Positions 26,813-34,458 of a DNA stretch of 34,458 nt are shown one piece after another. Location: assembly GCA_016789755.1 (NCBI GenBank), contig JAEUQG010000145.1:1-34458 (forward strand), read 5' to 3'. The notes under the pieces are model-generated. The model ran no database searches, was not told the DNA's origin, and saw nothing but the letters and a program-made list of their open reading frames with translations. This DNA is from Bryobacterales bacterium. GTDB taxonomy: Bacteria; Acidobacteriota; Terriglobia; Bryobacterales; Bryobacteraceae. A program made the translations under genes and the position numbers. Position 1 is the first letter of the stretch; each line of letters begins with the position of its first letter.

Positions 26813-28256
26813 AGTAACCGGCTTTCTGGAGTATCAACGGGAGTCGATTTCGACGCGTCCCGTGGCCGAGCGGCTGAACGACTGGTTTGAGGTGTATCAA
26901 CCGCTGCCCGAAGAGAAGGTGCAGTTGCAAGGCGCGCGCTGCATGGATTGCGGCGTGCCCTTCTGCCACACGGGTTGCCCGGTGAACAACATCATTCCGG
27001 ACTGGAATGACCTGGTGTTCAAGAATCGCTGGAAGGAAGCCATTCGGGTGCTGCACTCGACGAACAACTTTCCGGAGTTTACAGGACGAATCTGCCCCGC
27101 ACCGTGCGAGTCGGCATGCGTGCTGGGGATCAATGAGCCGCCGGTGGCGATCAAGTTGATTGAGCGCACGATCATCGACCATGCGTGGAAGGAAGGCTGG
27201 ATTCAGCCGGAGATGGCCGAGCGCAAGACGGGGAAGAAGGTAGCTGTAATCGGATCGGGTCCCGCGGGGATGGCGGCGGCGCAGCAGTTGGCGCGGGCGG
27301 GCCATGCGGTGGACCTTTACGAGAAGGCCGACCGCATCGGCGGTTTGCTGCGCTACGGCATTCCCGACTTCAAGATGGAGAAGCATCACATCGACCGGCG
27401 CATGGAGCAAATGGCGGCCGAAGGCGTGAACTTCATCGCCAAGGCTCATGTCGGGACAGCGATCCCGATTGAAGATTTGCGCCGGGACTACGATGCGGTG
27501 TTGATTGCGATCGGAGCCGAGGCGCCGCGCAATCTGAATGTGCCGGGCCGGCATTTGAAGGGGATTCACTACGCGATGGATTTTCTGCCGCAGCAGAACA
27601 AGCGCAACGCCGGCGATGCGGACGTGGTGGCCGATCCGACGCGGTTGAGTGAGCCGATTCTGGCGACGGGGAAGAACGTCATCATCATCGGCGGCGGCGA
27701 TACCGGCGCCGATTGTCTGGGGACGTCGCATCGCCACAAGGCGAAGTCGATTTACCAATTCGAGATCATGCCACGGCCTCCCGCCGAACGCGCCGGGTCG
27801 ACACCGTGGCCGTTGTGGCCTTTGAAGCTGCGGAGCGAGAGCTCGCATGAAGAGGGCGGCATTCGCGATTGGAGTATTTCGACGACGCACTTCAGCGGCG
27901 ACGAGCAGGGCAACGTGAAGAAGCTGCACGCGCTGCGTGTGGGTCCGCCGCCGAACTTCGAGGTGGTTTCGGGTTCCGAGTTCACGCTGGATGCCGATCT
28001 GGTGCTGCTGGCGATGGGATTCACGGGCCCGGCCCGTAACGGGTTGGTGGATGCGCTGGAGAAGCAGGGGATGAAGCTCGATCAGCGCGGTAATGTCGCG
28101 GCGGACGAGAAGTTCATGACGTCGATTCCCGGAGTGTTTGCCGCAGGCGACACGCGGCGCGGGCAGTCTCTGGTGGTCTGGGCGATTGCCGAAGGCCGGA
28201 AGGCGGCGCGCGGGATCGATGAGTATTTGATGGGCGAATCGAAGCTTCCGGCGTAG
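26805..28256 (+). CDS. gltD: Glutamate synthase small subunit
   Basis: 483 residues. Oxidises NADPH and passes electrons through FAD and Fe-S clusters to GltB. The N-terminal Cys motifs [15 protein letters not shown] and [10 protein letters not shown] bind two 4Fe-4S clusters. The FAD-binding GSGPAG ([17 protein letters not shown], about residue 148) and the NADPH-binding GGGDTGADC (about 290) are present, and the C-terminal [14 protein letters not shown] completes the FAD domain. The GTG start at 26805 is supported by AGGAGG seven bases upstream and overlaps the end of gltB, so expression is coupled. A convergent nucleotidyltransferase gene begins 15 bases after the stop. Confidence 0.96.
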   Translation: MGKVTGFLEYQRESISTRPVAERLNDWFEVYQPLPEEKVQLQGARCMDCGVPFCHTGCPVNNIIPDWNDLVFKNRWKEAIRVLHSTNNFPEFTGRICPAPCESACVLGINEPPVAIKLIERTIIDHAWKEGWIQPEMAERKTGKKVAVIGSGPAGMAAAQQLARAGHAVDLYEKADRIGGLLRYGIPDFKMEKHHIDRRMEQMAAEGVNFIAKAHVGTAIPIEDLRRDYDAVLIAIGAEAPRNLNVPGRHLKGIHYAMDFLPQQNKRNAGDADVVADPTRLSEPILATGKNVIIIGGGDTGADCLGTSHRHKAKSIYQFEIMPRPPAERAGSTPWPLWPLKLRSESSHEEGGIRDWSISTTHFSGDEQGNVKKLHALRVGPPPNFEVVSGSEFTLDADLVLLAMGFTGPARNGLVDALEKQGMKLDQRGNVAADEKFMTSIPGVFAAGDTRRGQSLVVWAIAEGRKAARGIDEYLMGESKLPA

Positions 28257-28271
28257 GGTGCCCGGGGACTG

Positions 28272-28991
28272 TTAGCTGCTTCCACCGCGCACCAGCCGCT
28301 CTCCGTGCGACAGGTCTTCGGGGCGGCCGACATCCATCCAATCCTGTTCGACCGCGTGCATGCGAAGGATGGACTGCTTTTCGATCAGTTGATGGATGGC
28401 GGCGGTGAGTTCGTATTCTCCGCGTGGAGAGAGCGGAATGCGGCGTAGTTCCTCGAAAAGGACCGGGCGGAAGGCGTATAGCCCGGCGCTGTTCCAGTGC
28501 GTTGTGGACGTACCGACGGGCGGTTTTTCGACAATACGGACGACACGGTTGTTTTCTTCATAGACGGCGGCGCCGGGAGCGGGGTCGTCGACGTATTTCA
28601 CCCCAAGAACTCCGGCAGCGTTGTCGTCGAGTTTGGCGATGAGACCGATGTAGTCGGCGGTGGAACAGAGAATGTCACCGAAGGTGAGAAGGAACGGGTT
28701 GTGGGCGGCAAAATCCTGGGCCAGAAGTGCGGCGCTGCCGGTTCCGTCGGGGTTTTCCTGCCGGCGGTACTCGATGTCGAGCGGATAGCCGGAGAAGTGC
28801 CGGCGGATGATTTCGCCGCGGTAGCCGATGACCAGCAGGACGCGGCGAATGCCGGCGGCGCTGAGGCGGTCGAGGATGTGCTCCAGCATGGGCTTGCCGG
28901 CGAGCAGGAGCATTGGCTTAGGGAGTTCCGAGGTAAGGGCGCCCATGCGGGTTCCTCTGCCGGCCGCAAGAATCACGGCGGTTTCCATCAT
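28272..28991 (-). CDS. Sugar-1-phosphate nucleotidyltransferase
   Basis: About 239 residues of the RfbA/GlmU-N/ManC-like fold. The nucleotide-binding motif VILAAGRGTRMG and the substrate loop ELPKPMLLLAGKPMLEHIL start the protein. The metal/phosphate site is LLTFGDILCS. Near the end, EQDWMDVGRPEDL is the typical C-terminal signature. It would make NDP-sugars from sugar-1-phosphate for envelope polysaccharide; the sugar and nucleotide are not decided by sequence. The start is ATG 28991, or the second ATG at 28988; the ribosome-binding site is weak. It is single-gene, convergent with gltD and divergent from uvrB. Confidence 0.88.
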   Translation of the reverse strand: MMETAVILAAGRGTRMGALTSELPKPMLLLAGKPMLEHILDRLSAAGIRRVLLVIGYRGEIIRRHFSGYPLDIEYRRQENPDGTGSAALLAQDFAAHNPFLLTFGDILCSTADYIGLIAKLDDNAAGVLGVKYVDDPAPGAAVYEENNRVVRIVEKPPVGTSTTHWNSAGLYAFRPVLFEELRRIPLSPRGEYELTAAIHQLIEKQSILRMHAVEQDWMDVGRPEDLSHGERLVRGGSS

Positions 28992-29031
28992 TTTTTCAGT
29001 TTCGCAGAGCTTGAGCCGAAGCACTGGGCCG

Positions 29032-29037
29032 TATACT
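29032..29037 (+). promoter_or_regulatory. Possible -10 box of uvrB, close to the start codon
   Basis: TATACT matches the -10 consensus in 5 of 6 positions and is identical to the gltB -10. TTGAGC lies 15 bases upstream as a possible -35. If used, transcription would begin within a few bases of the uvrB ATG (29048), giving a leaderless or nearly leaderless transcript. A GGAAG at 29038-29042 could alternatively act as a ribosome-binding site from a distal promoter. No LexA/SOS-like palindrome was recognised. Confidence 0.35.
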
Positions 29038-29047
29038 GGAAGTTGCA

Positions 29048-31030
29048 ATGTCCTACCAATTAGCCGTTGACTATCGCCCGCGCGGCGATCAGGCGGCGGC
29101 GATCGATCAGCTTGTGCGTGGCGTGGCGGACGGTGAGCAGCACCAGGTTCTGTTGGGCGTGACGGGCTCCGGAAAAACCTTCACGATGGCGAAGGTGATT
29201 GAACGGACACAGCGTCCGGCGCTGATTCTGGCCCATAACAAGACTTTGGCCGCACAGTTGTACCAGGAGTTCAAGAGCTTCTTCCCGCACAACGCCGTTG
29301 AGTATTTCGTCAGCTATTACGATTATTATCAGCCGGAAGCGTACATTCCTTCCTCCGATGTTTACATCGAAAAGGAAGCGACGGTGAACGATGAGCTCGA
29401 CAAGTTGCGGCTGTCGGCAACGCGTTCGCTGTTTGAGCGGCGCGACTGCGTGATCATTGCGAGCGTCAGTTGCATCTATGGGTTAGGGTCGCCGGAAGCC
29501 TACTACGGCATGCTGCTGATGCTGGAGAAGGGCCAGAAGGTTAGACGCGAACAGATTGTGCAGCGCCTGGTGGAGATTCTCTACGAGCGTAACGATCACG
29601 ACTTCCGCCGGGGGACATTCCGCGTGCGTGGGGACGTGATTGAGCTGTTTCCGACATACGACGACAACGCGTTCCGGATCGAGTTGTGGGGAGATGAAAT
29701 CGAGGGGCTGTACCAGATCGACCCCCTCACCGGCGCGATCAAGCAAAAGTTTCTGCGGTTGCCGATTTATCCGAAGACGCACTATGTGATGAGCGAGGAC
29801 ATGCGGGTGCAGGCGATGACGAGCATCGAAGCCGAGCTTGCCTGGTGGATGGCGGAATTGGAGAAGAAGGGCAAGCTGGTGGAGGCGCAGCGGCTGTTTC
29901 AGCGGACGAAGTTCGATCTGGAGATGATGTCGCAGATCGGGTATTGCCACGGGATTGAAAACTATTCGCGGCATTTTTCTGGCCGGTTGCCCGGCGAAGC
30001 GCCGCCGACGCTGCTGGATTATCTGCCGCACGATGCGATGGTGTTCATCGATGAAAGCCACCAGACGATTCCGCAGTTGGGCGGCATGTACCACGGGGAC
30101 CGCTCCCGAAAGGAGAACCTGGTGAGCTTTGGGTTCCGGCTGCCGAGCGCGCTGGACAACCGCCCGCTGACATTCGAAGAGTTCGAAAACCGGGTGAATC
30201 AGCTTGTGTACGTTTCGGCGACTCCCGGGCCGTACGAACTGACGAAAGCGGCGGGAGTAGTGGTGGAGCAGATTATCCGCCCGACGGGCCTCATCGACCC
30301 GGAGGTGGAAGTGCGCGGAATCCGCGGCCAGGTGGACGATTTGTTGGGAGAGATCCGGAAGCGGATCGAGTGCAATGAGCGGGTGCTGGTGACGACTCTG
30401 ACAAAGCGGATGTCGGAAGATCTAACGGAGTACTATTCCGAATTGGGGATCAAATGCCGGTATCTGCATTCGGAAGTGAGCACGCTCGACCGGGTGAAGA
30501 TCCTGCGGGATCTGCGCAAAGGGGAGTTCGATGCGCTGGTGGGGGTCAATCTGTTGCGCGAGGGTTTGGATCTGCCCGAAGTGTCGCTGGTGGCGATATT
30601 GGACGCAGACAAAGAGGGGTTCCTGCGCTCCGTGGGATCGCTGATCCAGACTATCGGACGGGCGGCGCGCAACGTCAATGGAAAAGCGATACTATATGCC
30701 GATGTCATGACCGAAAGCATGCGGCGCGCGATGGAGGAAACGTCGCGGCGGCGGCAGATTCAGAAGGAGTACAACGAGCAGAACAACATCACTCCGCAGT
30801 CTATTGTCAAACCGATCGACATGAGCCTGGTTGCGATAGCCGAGGCCGATTACGTCACCGTCCCGTTGGAGGCGGATCTCGAAGTGGAATCGATGAGCGC
30901 AGAGCAGCGGGAGAAGACGATCGCGGATCTGGAGTCGGCGATGAAGGAAGCGGCACGGAGTTTCGCTTTCGAGAAGGCGGCACAGTACCGGGATAAGATC
31001 AAGTCGCTGCGATCAGGCGAACTGAGATGA
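29048..31030 (+). CDS. uvrB: Excinuclease ABC subunit B
   Basis: 660 residues, normal length. UvrB receives damaged DNA from UvrA, verifies the lesion and recruits UvrC in nucleotide excision repair. Visible features are Walker [10 protein letters not shown] (about 37-45), the beta-hairpin region [12 protein letters not shown], the helicase DEAD-like motif [16 protein letters not shown], and motif [16 protein letters not shown]. The C-terminal UVR motif (about 620-655, [30 protein letters not shown]) would contact UvrC. The ATG at 29048 agrees with the N-terminal conservation. The 3' end overlaps the DUF2520-like gene by 4 bases. Confidence 0.97.
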   Translation: MSYQLAVDYRPRGDQAAAIDQLVRGVADGEQHQVLLGVTGSGKTFTMAKVIERTQRPALILAHNKTLAAQLYQEFKSFFPHNAVEYFVSYYDYYQPEAYIPSSDVYIEKEATVNDELDKLRLSATRSLFERRDCVIIASVSCIYGLGSPEAYYGMLLMLEKGQKVRREQIVQRLVEILYERNDHDFRRGTFRVRGDVIELFPTYDDNAFRIELWGDEIEGLYQIDPLTGAIKQKFLRLPIYPKTHYVMSEDMRVQAMTSIEAELAWWMAELEKKGKLVEAQRLFQRTKFDLEMMSQIGYCHGIENYSRHFSGRLPGEAPPTLLDYLPHDAMVFIDESHQTIPQLGGMYHGDRSRKENLVSFGFRLPSALDNRPLTFEEFENRVNQLVYVSATPGPYELTKAAGVVVEQIIRPTGLIDPEVEVRGIRGQVDDLLGEIRKRIECNERVLVTTLTKRMSEDLTEYYSELGIKCRYLHSEVSTLDRVKILRDLRKGEFDALVGVNLLREGLDLPEVSLVAILDADKEGFLRSVGSLIQTIGRAARNVNGKAILYADVMTESMRRAMEETSRRRQIQKEYNEQNNITPQSIVKPIDMSLVAIAEADYVTVPLEADLEVESMSAEQREKTIADLESAMKEAARSFAFEKAAQYRDKIKSLRSGELR

Positions 31031-31878
31031 AAAAGCAAGCACCGATTGCGCTGTTGGCGGCGGGCAAGACGCGGGACAGCTTTCTGCGTCGCGTACCGCA
31101 CATCACCGAGCGCTTAGGTCCGGTCGGATCGACGTCGCTCCGGCTGGCGAGCCGGATAGTGAACATCCTGCAGGCGGGCGTGCCTGTGGGGACGCTGGAA
31201 GCGTTTGCTCAAGCGGCGGTGATTCTGATTTCCGTGCCCGATTCGTGGCTGGAACAATTTCAAGACGAATTGTTGCGCTGCGATTTCCGCTGGAAGGAAA
31301 AGACCGTGCTGCTGTTCGATTCGAAGATGGACAGCGCGGCGTTGGGAAAGTTGGCGGATGCGGGAGCGGCAGTGGGTTCCATCACGCCGGTTCCTTTGTT
31401 CGACGAGAAACTGGCGGTGGTGGAAGGGAGCAGGAAGGCCGTACAGGCTGCGAGGAAGCTGATGCGGTCTCCCGGAGTCCGTGTGTTGACAATGGACGCG
31501 GGGCAGAAGTCGCTCTTTACGGCGGGAACCGGGTTTGCGACCAGCCTTGCCTTGCCTCTGCTGGCGGCGAGCGTGGAAACTTTGCGGGCGAGCGGAATCG
31601 ACCAGAACCAAGCGCTGTCGCTGGCCGAGAAGCTGTTCCAGAAGACGATGCGAACGTACCTCAAATCGGGCCGTAGAGGATGGGAAGGCGCGCTTTCGGC
31701 CCAAGACCGGGACGGGGTACGGCGGCAGGTGCAGGCCCTATTTCGGGAAAGCCCATTGCTGGCGGCATACTACTACGAAAATGCGATCAAAGTATCGGAA
31801 ATATTGAAGCAGGACCCGGCGTGGATCCGGGAGGCAGTGCATGAGGTGTATTCGACGAAGGCGGCGGGGGCTATTTGA
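31027..31878 (+). CDS. Rossmann-like/DUF2520-type protein
   Basis: 283 residues that overlap uvrB by 4 bases (ATGA). The arrangement recalls DUF2520 proteins (Rossmann N-terminus, ketopantoate-reductase-like helical C-terminus): a beta strand at the N-terminus ([10 protein letters not shown]), a strand ending in [11 protein letters not shown], then [13 protein letters not shown], and a helical C-terminal domain. The canonical GxGxxG loop is not seen at the first strand, so NAD(P) binding is doubtful. Its role is unknown; the coupling to uvrB may only reflect transcription. The 3' end overlaps the convergent ankyrin gene by 8 bases. Confidence 0.65.
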   Translation: MKKQAPIALLAAGKTRDSFLRRVPHITERLGPVGSTSLRLASRIVNILQAGVPVGTLEAFAQAAVILISVPDSWLEQFQDELLRCDFRWKEKTVLLFDSKMDSAALGKLADAGAAVGSITPVPLFDEKLAVVEGSRKAVQAARKLMRSPGVRVLTMDAGQKSLFTAGTGFATSLALPLLAASVETLRASGIDQNQALSLAEKLFQKTMRTYLKSGRRGWEGALSAQDRDGVRRQVQALFRESPLLAAYYYENAIKVSEILKQDPAWIREAVHEVYSTKAAGAI

Positions 31879-33034
31879 GAAGCCCGGCGATGGCGGACTG
31901 GTCGGCTTCGAGCGCTACCTGATAAGGGGTCTTCCCGGCCTTATTGCGGGCGCCCTTGTCCGCCCCCCTGGCAAGCAGCGCCTCCACTGCTTCGCGCCGT
32001 CCGTAGCTGGCTGCGACATGCAGAGCCGTTGCGGCGGACTCGGCGTCGGCTGCGTCGATGGCCGCGCCTTTGTCGAGGAGAAATTGAATCACCGGAACGT
32101 GTCCGCCGAGCGAAGCTTCATGGAGAGGGAACGTTCCGGACTGGCCTCGATGGGATACCCCCGCTCCTCGCTTTACCAGCAGTTCAACGATGGCGAGATG
32201 GCCTTTGATGGCGGCGTCGGGAAGGAGGGCGTCGGCTTCAGAGGGTTGTTTGAGGAGCAGTTCGACCACCTCGGGTTCGCCGCGCAAGACCGCGTTGCGG
32301 AGGATCTTCATGCGTTGCGTATCCTCGACGGCGGCGCCCCTGGCGAGCAGGAGTTCGGCCGTGGCCCGTTGCCGGTAACGCAGCGCCAGTTCGAGGAGCG
32401 ATTCCCCATCGGCGTCTTTCGCGCGGACGTCCATACCCTTATCCGCCAGGAGATTGACGACGTCGGTGTTGCCTTTGACCACCGCCTGCTGCATGGCGCG
32501 CGCGGACGGCTTGGCGCCCTTGGCGAGAAGGATTCCAACGACTTCCGCGTGGCCTTTGGCGGCCGCTTCGTCGAGGGCTGTGGCGCCGCCGTGATCGGCT
32601 TCCTGAATCTGCGCGCCGCGGGCGAGCAGGAGCTGGACGATTTCTTTGTAGCCGCGATTGGCGGCGAGATGGAGAGCAGTGGAGCCGGATTGGTAAAAGG
32701 CGCCGATGTGCGCGCCCTTGGAGAGCAGGAGAGCGACGACTTCGGGGTGGTTAGTGATGACGGCGTAGTGCAGCGGGGTGCTGCCGGCTTCGCGGTGACG
32801 GGCGTTGACCTCGGCGCCGCGCTCGATGAGCAACGCAACGATGTCCTTTTCGCCGGCCCAGGCAGCGTCGTGGAGCGCTGTGCCGCCGAGGTTATCCCGT
32901 TCGTTGACATCGGCTCCGGCGGCGAGCAGTTTCTCGATCTCTGCGCGGTCTCCGGAGCGAACCGCGAGATGGAGGTCGCCGGCCGTGGCGGTGGAGGACG
33001 CCAGCAGCAAAGCGGCGATGAAGATTACTGCCAC
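31871..33034 (-). CDS. Exported ankyrin-repeat protein
   Basis: 387 residues. A signal peptide (VAVIFIAALLLASSTATAG, GTG start) precedes about eleven ankyrin repeats that fill the rest; good examples are GGTALHDAAWAGEKDIVALLI and SGSTALHLAANRGYKEIVQLLL. No catalytic domain is seen, so it likely binds a protein partner, probably in the periplasm. The GTG at 33034 overlaps the end of the M2 peptidase gene by 10 bases, so translation is coupled and the peptidase is a candidate partner. GGAGG lies about 12 bases upstream. Converges with the DUF2520-like gene, overlapping its 3' end by 8 bases. Confidence 0.88.
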   Translation of the reverse strand: MAVIFIAALLLASSTATAGDLHLAVRSGDRAEIEKLLAAGADVNERDNLGGTALHDAAWAGEKDIVALLIERGAEVNARHREAGSTPLHYAVITNHPEVVALLLSKGAHIGAFYQSGSTALHLAANRGYKEIVQLLLARGAQIQEADHGGATALDEAAAKGHAEVVGILLAKGAKPSARAMQQAVVKGNTDVVNLLADKGMDVRAKDADGESLLELALRYRQRATAELLLARGAAVEDTQRMKILRNAVLRGEPEVVELLLKQPSEADALLPDAAIKGHLAIVELLVKRGAGVSHRGQSGTFPLHEASLGGHVPVIQFLLDKGAAIDAADAESAATALHVAASYGRREAVEALLARGADKGARNKAGKTPYQVALEADQSAIAGLLK

Positions 33035-34458
33035 GATCCCGATTGGCCTCCGTTTTCCTTACTGAGGTGGTTGACGAGGGGTTTGAAGTATTCGAGCATG
33101 GCGCGGGAACTGATGTCTTCACCGGTCTTTTCGCGGATCAACTGGCGCCAGTCAGTGGTTGCGCCGACGCTGAGAAGATCCCACAACCATTTTCCGACCT
33201 CCTTGTTTCCGTAGTAATTGCAGTTATGGGGATCCTGTTTCAGGATCTTGCGGGCGATGTAGTCGTGCAACTGGAATTTGATGAGATAGGCCATCGCGTA
33301 GTCGTAGTATTGCGCGGCGTCGTCGATGACGTGGGTTTTTGTGCAGGCGTCGCAAAATTCCTCGCCTCGCGCCGCTGGGGGCTCGATGCCCTGATATTTG
33401 GCGGCGAGATCCCACCACTTCTTGTTGAACTCCGAGATGGGGAGTTTCTTCTCGTAGAGGTCGTGTTCGAAGTGCGTCATGGTCCCGGCGGAGAAGGGAA
33501 GGAAAACGATGGCGTTGTCGAGCGCTTCGGCAAGGAGCATCTGGGTGGGGTCGAGTTTGCGCGACTCCGGCAGCAGGCCGACGCCGCGGAGATAGGGCTG
33601 TTGCCGGGCGGCGATGGAGATGAGATCGCCGACGGCTTCATGGAAGGCCCGGTTCGCTCCTTCGCGGAGTACATGCGGGACCTTCGGGCTTGAGTAGGCC
33701 ATGTAGTAATAGACATGGCCGAGTTCATGATGGCTTGTCTCGAACCAGTAGAAGTTGGGGACGACGCTCATGAGGCTGCGGACATCTTTGTCCTGGTCGA
33801 TGTGCCATGCCGAGGCGTGGGTGTTCTTCTTGCGTTTGGAATCGGGGGGGAGTTGGTACAAATCAGAACGCTCCCAAAATGTTTTGGGGAGTGCGGGCAT
33901 GCCGAGCGAGGTGTAGAACCGCTCGGCTTGCTGGACGACCCACTCGGGGGACTTGCCGCGGAAGAGGTCGTTGAGGTCGGCGGCTTCGACCATGCCCGGC
34001 CATTCCTGGCCCCAACGGTTGCCGAGCCAATGGGCGGGGATCTGTTTCGGAACCGGTTGTTTGTAGCGTTCGGAGAGCTTGCGGCGCGTCCACAGGTGGA
34101 GTTGTTCGTAGAGCGGTTGCATCTCGGAGACGGTTTTGTCCATGAGTTGCATCATCTCGGCGACGCTCATGCCGTAGTCGGCGATCTGGAGATGGAAGTA
34201 GCTGGAGTAGCCGAGCTCTGAGGCGACGCGGTTGCGAAGGTCGCGCAGTTCGGCAAGGCTTTGTTTGAGGGCAGGGCCGGTTTGCTTGGAAACCTCCCAC
34301 ATTTTTCGGCGTTCGGCAAGGTTGCGGGAATCGGCGAGTGCTTTGTCGATTTCGTTGGGCGTGGTTTTCTTGGCGCACTGGGCGCCGCGCGGTTCCAGGC
34401 AGAATGTAAAGCCATCGAGAATGGAGGCGGCGCGGGCCTCGGTTTCGATGCGGCGGGT
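33025..34458 (-). CDS. ACE-like M2-family zinc metallopeptidase, 5' end outside the window
   Basis: At least 477 residues are visible, and the frame is open to the window edge without a start, so the N-terminus is missing. The zinc motif is HHELGH (HExxH), with the third ligand Glu in REGANRAFHEAVGDLI, as in angiotensin-converting enzyme, the M2 peptidyl-dipeptidase family. Upstream WFETSHHELGHVYYYMAY and downstream QYYDYAMAYLIKFQLHDYIAR also match that family. Bacterial M2 enzymes remove C-terminal dipeptides, usually in the periplasm; the signal peptide cannot be seen here. The stop codon overlaps the start of the ankyrin gene. An internal ATG at 34302 is unlikely to be the true start, because the reading frame upstream of it (for example DGFTFCLEPRGAQC) still looks like the family. 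Confidence 0.9.
   Translation of the reverse strand, partial: TRRIETEARAASILDGFTFCLEPRGAQCAKKTTPNEIDKALADSRNLAERRKMWEVSKQTGPALKQSLAELRDLRNRVASELGYSSYFHLQIADYGMSVAEMMQLMDKTVSEMQPLYEQLHLWTRRKLSERYKQPVPKQIPAHWLGNRWGQEWPGMVEAADLNDLFRGKSPEWVVQQAERFYTSLGMPALPKTFWERSDLYQLPPDSKRKKNTHASAWHIDQDKDVRSLMSVVPNFYWFETSHHELGHVYYYMAYSSPKVPHVLREGANRAFHEAVGDLISIAARQQPYLRGVGLLPESRKLDPTQMLLAEALDNAIVFLPFSAGTMTHFEHDLYEKKLPISEFNKKWWDLAAKYQGIEPPAARGEEFCDACTKTHVIDDAAQYYDYAMAYLIKFQLHDYIARKILKQDPHNCNYYGNKEVGKWLWDLLSVGATTDWRQLIREKTGEDISSRAMLEYFKPLVNHLSKENGGQSGSWQ

Overview
The window looks like a chromosomal segment of a GC-rich, soil-type Acidobacteriota, most likely the Bryobacterales/Solibacter side of the phylum. This is inference from gene content: a very large Oar-like TonB-dependent receptor with an N-terminal carboxypeptidase-regulatory-like domain, a Ser/Thr kinase fused to a TPR tail, many Tat-exported proteins, an accessory SecA, and a Glu-rich, Gly/Ala-rich proteome. 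No rRNA, tRNA or CRISPR array was recognised. Genes are packed tightly, and no stretch above 300 bases lacks a gene.

Layout. (1) 1-1202: a complete IS630-family insertion sequence with terminal inverted repeats, an A7 frameshift site in its transposase, and flanking TA/CTAG target sequence. It sits exactly in the stop codon of the next gene and leaves that stop intact. (2) 1199-5959, minus strand: a secreted DUF1326-type protein, then a molybdenum hydroxylase operon (Tat-exported 2Fe-2S subunit, molybdopterin subunit, FAD subunit) that ends in a small Cys-rich protein. (3) 6149-7258, minus: a radical SAM/SPASM enzyme. It is divergent from an S41-family protease-like gene (7312) that is translationally coupled to a Ser/Thr kinase-TPR receptor (9453-11990). 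A 66-residue basic/acidic small protein converges on the kinase gene. (4) 12362-16893, plus: TonB-dependent receptor followed after 2 bases by a Tat-exported BNR/sialidase-like propeller protein. (5) 16923-20386, minus: accessory SecA, hypoxanthine phosphoribosyltransferase (hpt), and an exported coiled-coil protein with a possible metal site. (6) 20431-22060: rsfS (plus) convergent with an SGNH/GDSL hydrolase (minus). (7) 22220-28256, plus: gltB-gltD glutamate synthase with a good sigma70-type promoter and an AT-rich upstream patch. (8) 28272-28991, minus: sugar-1-phosphate nucleotidyltransferase. (9) 29048-31878, plus: uvrB overlapping a DUF2520/Rossmann-like gene. (10) 31871-34458, minus: an exported ankyrin-repeat protein coupled to an ACE-like M2 metallopeptidase that runs off the window.

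How the genes fit together. Housekeeping genes (gltBD, uvrB, hpt, rsfS) alternate with cell-envelope and periplasmic functions: Tat-exported oxidoreductase, outer-membrane receptor with exported propeller, transmembrane kinase, exported ankyrin protein, M2 peptidase, accessory SecA. Nothing here is a classic defence island. The least ordinary modules are the radical SAM / S41 / kinase-TPR divergon, the molybdenum hydroxylase operon with its degenerate Fe-S insertion and Cys-rich tail gene, and the short SecA in an operon with hpt and a putative exported metalloprotein.
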